This document shows positions 1 through 6,747 of a stretch of 17,078 nucleotides of DNA, in pieces. The translations under genes were made by a program, and so were the position numbers. The notes beneath the pieces are model-generated. The model searched no databases, was not told the origin of the DNA, and worked only from the letters and a program-made list of their open reading frames with translations. Positions within the stretch are counted from its first letter, which is position 1. Every line of letters begins with the position of its first letter. The DNA comes from an uncultured Peptococcaceae bacterium (lineage in GTDB: Bacteria > Bacillota > Desulfitobacteriia > Desulfitobacteriales > Syntrophobotulaceae), in assembly GCA_937892995.1 (NCBI GenBank), contig CALBJS010000109.1, positions 1-17,078 of the forward strand, written 5' to 3'.

Positions 1-127
1 CTTATAGATAGTGGATTCAAGGCTTAAAAAGAACATACGTACTGCAAAACTCAAGGTATTATAGCATAAACAAATACTTTTTTTCTCATAAAAGTTTAAA
101 AAATAATATTTTTCTCGGGAATGCTTT

Positions 128-163
128 AAAAAATCAACTATTTATGAAGTATTAAAAATAGTT
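128..163 (-). terminator. Rho-independent terminator of panB
   Basis: On the minus strand a perfect 8-bp AT-rich stem (AACTATTT / AAATAGTT, arms 156-163 and 136-143, 12-nt loop) is followed by GA and a run of six T. It begins 11 bases after the panB stop codon. The stem is weak in GC, so efficiency is uncertain. Confidence 0.6.
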
Positions 164-173
164 TTCGATAATA

Positions 174-1010
174 TCATTTATCCTTATTTATTTCTTTTAA
201 AACTTCTTCATTTAACGGAAATGAATGCTCTTGAGAAGGAAAGACTAATCCCTTTACTTCTTCACAATACTGTTTTATTGCGGCTTCAATCTTAACACCC
301 AATAATTCATATTGTTTTACGAAACTCGGTACAAATTTTTCAAATAATCCTAACATATCATGAAGAACAAGTACTTGCCCATTGCACTTATCACCTGCAC
401 CAATTCCTATGGTGGGAATGTTTGTTTCTTCAGTTATCTTTTCTGCCAAAGGTGCTGGGATTGCTTCTAAAACTAACATAACAGCACCCGCTTCTTCTAT
501 ACTCAACGCATCTTGTAAAAGCTTAGTAGCACTCTTAATATCTTTTCCTTGTATTCTATAGCCACCAAGCTGGGTTACAGTCTGAGGCGTCAAACCTATA
601 TGTCCGACTACTGGGATTCCGCTTTTGGTTAAAAAACTAATTATTTCAACGTATTCCCTGCCTCCTTCAAGTTTTACTGCATCTGCACCACCTTCTTTAA
701 TAAGCCTTCCTGCATTCTTTAAAGCATCTCGGGTTGTAGCGTAACTCAGATATGGCAAATCTACCACTACGAAAGTATTTGGAGCCCCTCTTCTTACAGC
801 TTTAGCGTGATGAAGCATTTCATCCATTGTGACAGGTACTGTTGAATCATATCCCAAAACAACCATGCCCAATGAATCTCCAACAAGGATGGTATCTATT
901 CCTGATTTTTCAAGGATACTGGCCATCGGATAATCGTAGGCTGTAAGCATAGTGATCTTCTCACCCTGAGCAGCCATGCTCTTAAACTTTAATATAGATT
1001 TTTTCTTCAT
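174..1010 (-). CDS. panB: 3-methyl-2-oxobutanoate hydroxymethyltransferase (ketopantoate hydroxymethyltransferase)
   Basis: This enzyme transfers a hydroxymethyl group from 5,10-methylenetetrahydrofolate to 2-oxoisovalerate to give ketopantoate, the first committed step of pantothenate and CoA synthesis, in the cytoplasm. The 278-residue product has the usual PanB length and motifs: LTAYDYP (22-28), VGDSLGMV (43-50) with metal-ligand Asp45, VVDLPY with Asp84, VKLEGG, GHIGLTPQ, LEAIPAPLA with the catalytic Glu, and PTIGIGAG. The ATG at 1010 is preferred because GGAAGGAA lies just upstream; an in-frame start 12 codons earlier lacks such a site and adds residues unlike the family. panC and panD are not visible here, so panB ends its transcript at the terminator downstream. 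Two palindromes upstream may be operators. The family assignment is firm. Confidence 0.96.
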   Translation of the reverse strand: MKKKSILKFKSMAAQGEKITMLTAYDYPMASILEKSGIDTILVGDSLGMVVLGYDSTVPVTMDEMLHHAKAVRRGAPNTFVVVDLPYLSYATTRDALKNAGRLIKEGGADAVKLEGGREYVEIISFLTKSGIPVVGHIGLTPQTVTQLGGYRIQGKDIKSATKLLQDALSIEEAGAVMLVLEAIPAPLAEKITEETNIPTIGIGAGDKCNGQVLVLHDMLGLFEKFVPSFVKQYELLGVKIEAAIKQYCEEVKGLVFPSQEHSFPLNEEVLKEINKDK

Positions 1011-1030
1011 TTTAAGTTCCTTCCTTTCAC

Positions 1031-1045
1031 TGTGCTTAAGGCACA
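1031..1045. promoter_or_regulatory. TGTGC-N5-GCACA palindrome in panB leader
   Basis: A perfect 5-bp inverted repeat with 5-nt spacing (TGTGC, TTAAG, GCACA) lies 21 bases upstream of the panB start. It could be a second half of a CRP/FNR-type operator region with the site at 1065-1080, or a small leader hairpin. No bound protein can be named from the sequence. Confidence 0.3.
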
Positions 1046-1064
1046 AAATTAAATGAAAAAGTAG

Positions 1065-1080
1065 TGTGACTTAGATCACG
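1065..1080. promoter_or_regulatory. CRP/FNR-family-like operator upstream of panB
   Basis: TGTGA-CTTAGA-TCACG matches the CRP consensus TGTGA-N6-TCACA at nine of ten defined positions with exact spacing. It lies about 55 bases upstream of the panB start codon, a reasonable place for a promoter-proximal operator. It is also close to the IS110 remnant, so it could instead have arrived with that element. The site is seen directly; regulation of panB is inferred. Confidence 0.4.
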
Positions 1081-1100
1081 AAACCTAATTCTTGAGGCAA

Positions 1101-1164
1101 CAACTTCCCGTTTACCGGCACGGCAGACAGTCAATATCTGCTTATCCGCTTAATATCGGATGAG
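1101..1164 (+). other. structured non-coding stretch before IS110 remnant (possible left-end or bridge-RNA remnant)
   Basis: Two stem-loops sit directly upstream of the decayed IS110 transposase. One is at 1110-1128 (GTTT/AGAC plus CCG/CGG around a 3-nt loop with one mismatch). The other is at 1141-1164 (CTTATCCG / CGGATGAG, 8 bp with one G-T pair, 8-nt loop). IS110-family elements carry a structured guide (bridge) RNA in the non-coding end upstream of the recombinase gene, so this may be its remnant. That is an inference from position and folding only. Apart from this, the transposase remnant and the palindromes near panB, I see nothing in 1011-1587. Confidence 0.28.
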
Positions 1165-1175
1165 GGGAAGTGTAG

Positions 1176-1354
1176 ATGCTCAAAATTGTTCGCAAGATCT
1201 GCTGCGGCATCGACGCACACAAGAAGTTTGTCGTAGCGGCCATTGGTACTACCAAAGGAGCAGGAATTACGGAGTAGTACCAAAAGAAAAGGTTTTCTAC
1301 ATTGAAACCGAGTGCAACGTGCTTATTGCTAATCCAAAATGTGTCAAAGAATTG
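1176..1354 (+). pseudogene. IS110-family transposase, degraded N-terminal remnant
   Basis: From the ATG at 1176 the frame reads MLKIVRKICCGIDAHKKFVV and continues AAIGTT, the characteristic start of IS110-family recombinases (GIDxHK with the first acidic residue of the DEDD catalytic set). It hits a TAG at codon 34, resumes as KRFST to about 1301, and then the similarity jumps to the next frame, reading ECNVLIANPKCVKEL, which normally lies several dozen residues further on. So there is a nonsense codon plus an out-of-frame internal deletion, and everything after about codon 60, including the C-terminal serine domain, is gone. The copy is dead. Exact element boundaries and target site are not visible. 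Confidence 0.75.
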
Positions 1355-1587
1355 ACAACTCAAATATTATTTTTCAAAGTCGCTATTTTGGGGCTTATTT
1401 TGTTATACCCTTTTCCATCTCACAAAAAATATAAAGTCTTTCAACCTACATACCTTACCTACTTAAATATCCTCTTAAAGACAAGTTATTGAATAGATTT
1501 TTAATCCTAAAGGCATAAGAGCCCTTGGTCAAGCATAATTTGAAATAGATTAACAAGGAAGGTTAACCCAACAAAGGAGGGTGTTTT

Positions 1588-1956
1588 ATGTCAAGATCCT
1601 TGGAAATATCTCGTGTTACTAAGGGTATCCTGGTAACAGTAATTTTATCTTTCTTGCTTACCTTATTACTTAGTTTAATTTATTATTTTACTTCACTACA
1701 TGAATCCCCTATTCATTCAATAATTACTGCTGGAATAAGCGTATTGTTTGCTAGCTTTTATGTATCATTTCAGTCCGGTTCTAGAGGACTATTCTATGGT
1801 TTGGCTATTGGCCTTGGATTTTTTCTTCTATCGATAATTATTTATTATCTTTTTTATGACAGTAATCCTTCTTGGAGAATTGTTTTAGGAAAATTCTCCG
1901 TTTGCTTAGCATCAGGAATAATTGGCGGTACAATTGGTGCAATTCTTAAAAGATAA
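1588..1956 (+). CDS. TIGR04086-family (YrzE-like) small membrane protein
   Basis: The 122-residue product is almost entirely hydrophobic. About four membrane spans are expected (roughly residues 13-33, 43-62, 68-90 and 100-119), with a short charged N-terminus (MSRSLEISRVTKG) and a basic C-terminal end (ILKR). The glycine-rich last span (SGIIGGTIGAIL) and overall layout fit the TIGR04086 membrane protein family found across Bacillota, whose function is not established. The start is secure: AAAGGAGGG at 1573-1581 with 6-nt spacing to ATG. It stands alone on this strand between the IS110 remnant and the convergent lgt remnant. Family assignment is from remembered pattern and moderately sure. 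Confidence 0.72.
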   Translation: MSRSLEISRVTKGILVTVILSFLLTLLLSLIYYFTSLHESPIHSIITAGISVLFASFYVSFQSGSRGLFYGLAIGLGFFLLSIIIYYLFYDSNPSWRIVLGKFSVCLASGIIGGTIGAILKR

Positions 1957-2004
1957 AACCTATCAGGGTATCTCTTAAAATTTATTTAATAGTTAATAGT
2001 AGCC

Positions 2005-2357
2005 TTAACTAGATGGCTTAGGTCCCTCGCCTTGGGGATTGTGTAAGCCTTTATTTTTCTTGTTTTTTAGGTAAAAGAAGGTCATTAGCAATATAGCAAT
2101 CACTATCGTTACAACACTACTCCATTGAGCCGCTGTCCACCCCAGAAGATATCGTGGGCTATCACCCCTTAGGTATTCTAAGAACAATCTACTAAAATTA
2201 TAAAGAATAAGGTAAAAAAGAAAAACATAGCCAGGAAGCCATCCTTATTTTTTGAAAAAAAAATTGTAACCCCAACTCCTATGATAAAAGCAAGTGCCAC
2301 CATAGTTCCATAGGCCCTAATAGGAAAGTCGCCGATAAAAAACCAATATTGATGCAT
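2005..2357 (-). pseudogene. lgt: prolipoprotein diacylglyceryl transferase, internally deleted
   Basis: Lgt moves diacylglycerol from phosphatidylglycerol to the lipobox cysteine of prelipoproteins in the membrane. Two pieces of it are visible. From the ATG at 2357 the frame reads MHQYWFFIGDFPIRAYG and a first membrane span, as at the Lgt N-terminus. From 2244 a different frame reads GWLPGYVFLFYLILY and NFSRLFLEYLRGDSPRYLLG then WTAAQW, as at the Lgt C-terminus. The roughly 260-residue enzyme is reduced to about 37 plus 79 residues. The central part with the HGG motif and the signature arginine is missing. The pieces meet at the A/T run near 2248-2263, out of frame, with a TAA at 2247-2245. 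It cannot make active Lgt. It lies 26 bases after the FtsA-like gene. Confidence 0.8.
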
Positions 2358-2383
2358 GGTATTCCCAACTTTTTAAATTTTAA

Positions 2384-4519
2384 TCAATTTACCCAAGTTA
2401 TTATGATCCGGTCACCTTGGTTTAATTCAGTAGTGAATTCCGCCTTATGACCATTGACCAGCATCTCTAGTTTTCCCCCTGGGATAGCTTTTTCAGTTAA
2501 ATTCATGTAAGGTAAGAGTTCTGAAAGGATGGGTTTCTGAAAAAATCCCTCAATTTTCAATTCCATACCATCTTCTACAGGGGTATCAGGTGAGAGCACC
2601 TTTCCCTTACAGAAAACTTTTTCAGCATTAGGAGAAAAAAGGAATTTTTCTCCGTTAACTATGAACATCATAGGCTCTGCTTGAAGCCCAAGATCTCTAA
2701 TAGTAATAACTTCCTCTATTACCTCTATCCTGTCATAGTTCTGCAGAATATAATTTTCTTGTAGATTTTGCCCATTAACCCTAACATTAATGTCCGAGGC
2801 CAATTCTCTTGGTTTACCCTCAATCATAATTAATTTTTTCTTAATTTTTGCTAAGTTTATACCCTTAATTCTCAATAATTCAAGAAGTGTTTTATTATCT
2901 TTGAATGTTACTTTACTACCGTCTTCAAGCCAATCTTCATCTCCTGCGGGTCTATCATTAAGATAGACTACAGGACCAAAATCCTCCTCGCATCCGTTCC
3001 AGACAATTTTCTTTCTTGGGGAAAATGAAATTATATCTTTAAGCTGGGCTTTAGCATCAAGGCCTGAATATCCCGGAGAAAAATTCACGCAATCACCTGG
3101 ATTAAGTCTCTGCTCAAGTTTTGCAGGTTTCCCATTCACAGTAATCTGAGCCGGTTTACCTAATCCCCCTTTAATAACTTTAATATCACCGTTTAATTCA
3201 TAAATAAGGGCCGAACCCGGACGGCCTAGGAAAGTCCTTGGGTGGATCCCTGCTGAAAAAAGTGCTTCGGCCACTGTTGCTAACTGCAACTCAAACATTG
3301 GGATATTTATATCATTCACACTGACTGAATAGTAGTGTAAAACGTTACCATCTAAAGCAGCCATTCCTATTCCAATCGGGGTTACAACATCGGAACCTGT
3401 TAAATGTTCTTCTTCGCCGCTAACATTATTTAGCCTTTCCCTGATTTGGATTCCAATCCTATTTCGCGGTAACTCGATTATCTGAGATAAGAAGTCCCCA
3501 AGTAGAGGTGTTTGACTGCCCCCGCCTACTAATATTATTGCTTGCGGTTTATTTCTATTAAGTAGTAATATCTCTTGGCTGATTCTTTCAGCCATACTAT
3601 GGATTGTGGGAGTAATGATGTCTAAAATATCATTTTTCGAAACGGTGATCTTTTCGCCAAAGAAATCTAGAATTTCTACTTCTTCCTTATTTTGAAGATC
3701 CCTTTTTATTCTTTCGGCTTCCTTAAAATCAAGTAAAAAATGAGCAGAAATTGGCTCAGTCACTTCATCACCTGCTATAGGAACCATCCCATATGAAAAG
3801 AAAGAGCCATCTTTGGTAATAGCAATATCTGCAGTTCCCGCACCAATATCCACAAGTGCCAAATTGAGTCTTCTCATGTCCGTTGGTATCGCTGCCTGGC
3901 CTGCTGCGATGGGTTCTAAGGTTAAACTGGTCATTTCCAGCCCGGCTCGTTCCAAAACAGCTACTAAACTGTCTACAACACTCCTAGGTAAAAAAGTAGC
4001 GATTACTGTTAATTCTGCTTTCTTCCCTCTTTGTCCGACTAAAGAGGTTATAGACTGATCTTCTAGTAACTGTTTTACTGTACTGTAACCAACGCAATAA
4101 AAGTAACTCCTATCGACCCCAGATGTGCTTATTTTGGCCATTGCTTGTTGTACTGCTTCCATTTCTAATACCAAAACGTCTTGCCTCTCCCAATGTATTG
4201 GAAAGGCCTCTTCCCTTGATACTTGTGCAATTTCAGTAGAGATTGCTCTTCCTGCAGCCGCTACAGCGACTTTCTTCAGTTCTATTCCTAATTTTTGTTC
4301 AAGTTCCTTCTTTATCTTTAATACTGCTCTGGCTACTTCATTGACATCATGTACTTGCCCATCATACATAGCACGTTTAGAGTGCTCAGTCCTGGCACTA
4401 GCTTTGATTACATATCCTCTCTCACTCTTTTGCATCATCAGACCGATTACTGCTCTCGTTCCGATATCCAAAGCGAATATAGTATCCACTCTCCCCACCC
4501 CACAAGACAAAAAAGTCAT
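2384..4519 (-). CDS. FtsA-like actin-fold ATPase with C-terminal beta-grasp-like repeats
   Basis: Residues 12-395 of 711 form an FtsA/PilM-type actin-fold ATPase: phosphate-1 loop FALDIGTRAV (15-24), an SHS2-like insert (about 82-175, VAVAAAGRAIS), phosphate-2 LVDIGAGTAD (222-231) and adenosine motif IILVGGGSQ (328-336). FtsA itself is about 420 residues and ends in a membrane helix. Here about 300 more residues follow, with five spaced modules of the form VNG(K/Q/E/H)xxx...GD near 460-479, 518-539, 579-600, 620-656 and 687-709, resembling tandem ubiquitin-like beta-grasp folds. No membrane-targeting helix is obvious. The ATG at 4519 has a weak SD; a GTG at 4489 (VDTIFALDIGT) matches the family start better. 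It lies 9 bases after pfkA, so it is likely co-transcribed with it. A role in division or envelope assembly is inferred. Confidence 0.8.
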   Translation of the reverse strand: MTFLSCGVGRVDTIFALDIGTRAVIGLMMQKSERGYVIKASARTEHSKRAMYDGQVHDVNEVARAVLKIKKELEQKLGIELKKVAVAAAGRAISTEIAQVSREEAFPIHWERQDVLVLEMEAVQQAMAKISTSGVDRSYFYCVGYSTVKQLLEDQSITSLVGQRGKKAELTVIATFLPRSVVDSLVAVLERAGLEMTSLTLEPIAAGQAAIPTDMRRLNLALVDIGAGTADIAITKDGSFFSYGMVPIAGDEVTEPISAHFLLDFKEAERIKRDLQNKEEVEILDFFGEKITVSKNDILDIITPTIHSMAERISQEILLLNRNKPQAIILVGGGSQTPLLGDFLSQIIELPRNRIGIQIRERLNNVSGEEEHLTGSDVVTPIGIGMAALDGNVLHYYSVSVNDINIPMFELQLATVAEALFSAGIHPRTFLGRPGSALIYELNGDIKVIKGGLGKPAQITVNGKPAKLEQRLNPGDCVNFSPGYSGLDAKAQLKDIISFSPRKKIVWNGCEEDFGPVVYLNDRPAGDEDWLEDGSKVTFKDNKTLLELLRIKGINLAKIKKKLIMIEGKPRELASDINVRVNGQNLQENYILQNYDRIEVIEEVITIRDLGLQAEPMMFIVNGEKFLFSPNAEKVFCKGKVLSPDTPVEDGMELKIEGFFQKPILSELLPYMNLTEKAIPGGKLEMLVNGHKAEFTTELNQGDRIIITWVN

Positions 4520-4528
4520 ATTCCATAT

Positions 4529-5496
4529 TTAAATAGCTAGCTCATTTGCTAAGTCATATAATTTACGATCAAAGGGAGCTTTAGGACCAAAGGCAGATTC
4601 CAAAGGTCTATCTATTACCTGATTATTGATAAGAGATACCATTATCTCTGACTTACCTTCTAACAAAACTGCTACAGCCTTCCCCCCCATTGTTGCTCCT
4701 AATACTGAATCAGATGCTGAAGGTGATCCTCCCCTCTGAATATGTCCCAAGATAGTAACCCTATTATCGAAACCTGAATATTTCTTTAAGCTTGAAGCAA
4801 TATCCCAGATCTTACCCGCCCCTTCAGCAACGATTATAATACTATGGTTTTTACCACGTCGATAACCTCTTAGTAACTTTTCACTTATTTCTTCTAAATC
4901 AAAAGGTATTTCAGGAATCAAGATAGATTCGGCCCCAATAGCAAGCCCTGATCGAAGAGCAATATCTCCACAGTTTCTGCCCATGACCTCAACTATAAAC
5001 GCACGCTCATGGGATGTAGCAGTATCTCTTAATTTACTTACTGCCTCTACTACTGTATTTACAGCTGTATCAAACCCTATGGTAAAATCTGTTCCAACAA
5101 TATCATTATCTATGGTACATGGTATTCCTACAACTTTTATACCTAATTTAGCGAGTTTTTGAGCTCCGAGATAAGAACCATCTCCCCAATAACTATTAGA
5201 GCTCCAATTCCCCTATCTAAAAGTTGTCCCGCAGCTTTTTTCTGGCCAGTAACAGTAAACATCTCATCACATCGAGCAGTTTTTAAGATGGTTCCGCCCC
5301 TATGTACGATATCTGCCACCGAACCAAGTTCCATTTTATGAATATCCCCACGTAATAAGCCTTCAAACCCATGATAAACACCATAAACCTTTAAATTATG
5401 ATATATTCCTTTTCTAACAACTGCCCGCACGGCAGAATTCATCCCAGGTGCATCTCCTCCACTTGTTAAGACCGCAATCTTATCAATTAAGGCCAT
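4529..5496 (-). pseudogene. pfkA: ATP-dependent 6-phosphofructokinase, frameshifted
   Basis: PfkA phosphorylates fructose 6-phosphate in glycolysis. The first frame (5496 to about 5187) carries IAVLTSGGDAPGMN and TARC, then reads GALIVIGEMV instead of GALIVIGGDGS and stops at 5143. One frame over, the rest continues without stops: GDGSYLGA, IPCTIDNDI with the catalytic Asp, MGRNCGDIA, and ILGHIQRGGSPSA, ending at 4529. Restoring one G in the G4 run (5184-5187) gives a normal 322-residue enzyme, so a single base is missing exactly in the ATP-binding GGDGS codons. All other key residues are intact, so this is either a very recent mutation or a homopolymer sequencing error. The ATG at 5496 with GGAG eight bases upstream is the likely start. 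Neighbours are the DnaA-like gene 66 bases upstream and the FtsA-like gene 9 bases downstream. Confidence 0.88.
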
Positions 5497-5562
5497 CCTT
5501 ATCACTCCAATCAGCACAGACTTTTATTGTTCTGATTATTTGTGCCTAAACGATATTAAAAT

Positions 5563-6480
5563 TCAATCTAATTGATTATACAATTTCTGACATAAGGTTT
5601 CAAACAGCTCAGGATATTCTTCCCTCATCTTCCAACATCTTTTCCTCATTCCAGTTAAATCTTTCTTAAAATATTGTGCTATATCTTTATAGGAGTATTC
5701 AAACAGTTCATGAAGCAAAAGAAACACCATATATCTTGCATTAACGTTCTTAATACTTTTAGACCTTCCAAATACTTCTTTCTCTTCTGCCTGATAATAC
5801 TCACATACCAATGGTAACACAATATTGATATTATCATCAAAGCTATTGGCCCCCAATCCTTTTAATTCTGTCTCTTTTTCAGAGTAACCTTGAATTGATT
5901 TGTCCACAAATTCGATTACCTGTTTCATATTTTTTTTATTAGACAAATGAAATTCACAAAGATTAGGCCGGTTGATAACAGAAAGGTAGTATTCCATAAA
6001 ATTATTTATTTCTTGGGTAGTAGGTTGATTCAAACGAATTACCAGACCACTACTCAAGCGTGATGCAAACCTTTCACCTAGGAAATCAAAACAGAGATCA
6101 TTGCCTCGATAGGTAATCACTATTTTACCTTCTTGAGCCAAGATAGTATCAAGGGTATGAAAAAGTTCTTCTATAGTCTTGGTTTTCCCTTTCAGTAGAT
6201 TAATATTATCAAATAAAAACAGCTTCGAAGAACGAAAAAACTTACGAAAAGAACTAAGTTCTCTACTATAAGCGGCGAAAGAATATTTTGATGCATATTT
6301 CTGAGCATCAATAAAAATCAGATTGGGCACATGGTTTTTCATTTTATGTTGGAGCTGGGTTAATAAGGTTGTTTTACCCAACCCTTCTTCCCCTATAATG
6401 ATGGTAACAGCAGGGGCTTGGGTATAATCAAAAGTCTCCACAAATTGGAAAGCAAGACGATTATAATTACTAATAAACAC
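5563..6480 (-). CDS. DnaA-related AAA+ protein (domains III and IV only)
   Basis: The 305-residue product reads as a DnaA without N-terminal domains I and II. It opens with FISNYNRLAFQF, as in the start of DnaA domain III. Walker A is GEEGLGKTTLL (30-40). Walker B is LFLFDN (87-92), where DnaA has two acidic residues but here the second is Asn92. IEELFHTLDTIL, a sensor-1 segment VITYRG and an SRLSSGLV arginine segment (about 140-147) follow in DnaA order. The C-terminal 70 residues resemble DnaA domain IV (ARYMVFLLLHELFEYSYKDI), but the DHTTV origin-box motif is replaced by KKDLTGMRKRC. Altered ATPase and DNA specificity are inferred. GTG at 6480 is chosen because AGGGGG lies nine bases upstream; a TTG nine codons earlier is possible. 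It heads the pfkA block. Confidence 0.72.
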   Translation of the reverse strand: MFISNYNRLAFQFVETFDYTQAPAVTIIIGEEGLGKTTLLTQLQHKMKNHVPNLIFIDAQKYASKYSFAAYSRELSSFRKFFRSSKLFLFDNINLLKGKTKTIEELFHTLDTILAQEGKIVITYRGNDLCFDFLGERFASRLSSGLVIRLNQPTTQEINNFMEYYLSVINRPNLCEFHLSNKKNMKQVIEFVDKSIQGYSEKETELKGLGANSFDDNINIVLPLVCEYYQAEEKEVFGRSKSIKNVNARYMVFLLLHELFEYSYKDIAQYFKKDLTGMRKRCWKMREEYPELFETLCQKLYNQLD

Positions 6481-6634
6481 TACGCTAGACCCCCTAAAGA
6501 AGAGCAAAGCTTATCATCCAGTAAATTTTACAAGAGTAAATAACGCTCACTTTTATCCTTTTTACTTCTTTTTTTTAAACTTTAACCATCTTAGCAACCC
6601 ATACTGCGACCTAGATACAATTTAATTGTCATGC

Positions 6635-6672
6635 AAAAGAAAAGAGTCCGGGAATAGCATTGATCCGAACCC
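6635..6672 (-). terminator. Rho-independent terminator of glnA
   Basis: On the minus strand GGGTTCGG (6672-6665) pairs with CCGGACTC (6651-6644) over 8 bp including two G-T pairs, with a 13-nt loop, followed by TTTTCTTTT. It begins 75 bases after the glnA stop and ahead of the DnaA-like gene, separating the two transcription units. Confidence 0.7.
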
Positions 6673-6747
6673 TTGATTTCAGCAGCTTACTATCTATCTT
6701 TTCTTCTGTTGGCCATAAACAATTCATGAATTCGAATAATATTATTC

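Noticed and set aside
4125..4532. Long plus-strand open frame opposite the FtsA-like gene
   Set aside because: No SD, composition like an antisense shadow, and the minus strand encodes a clear conserved protein across the same bases.
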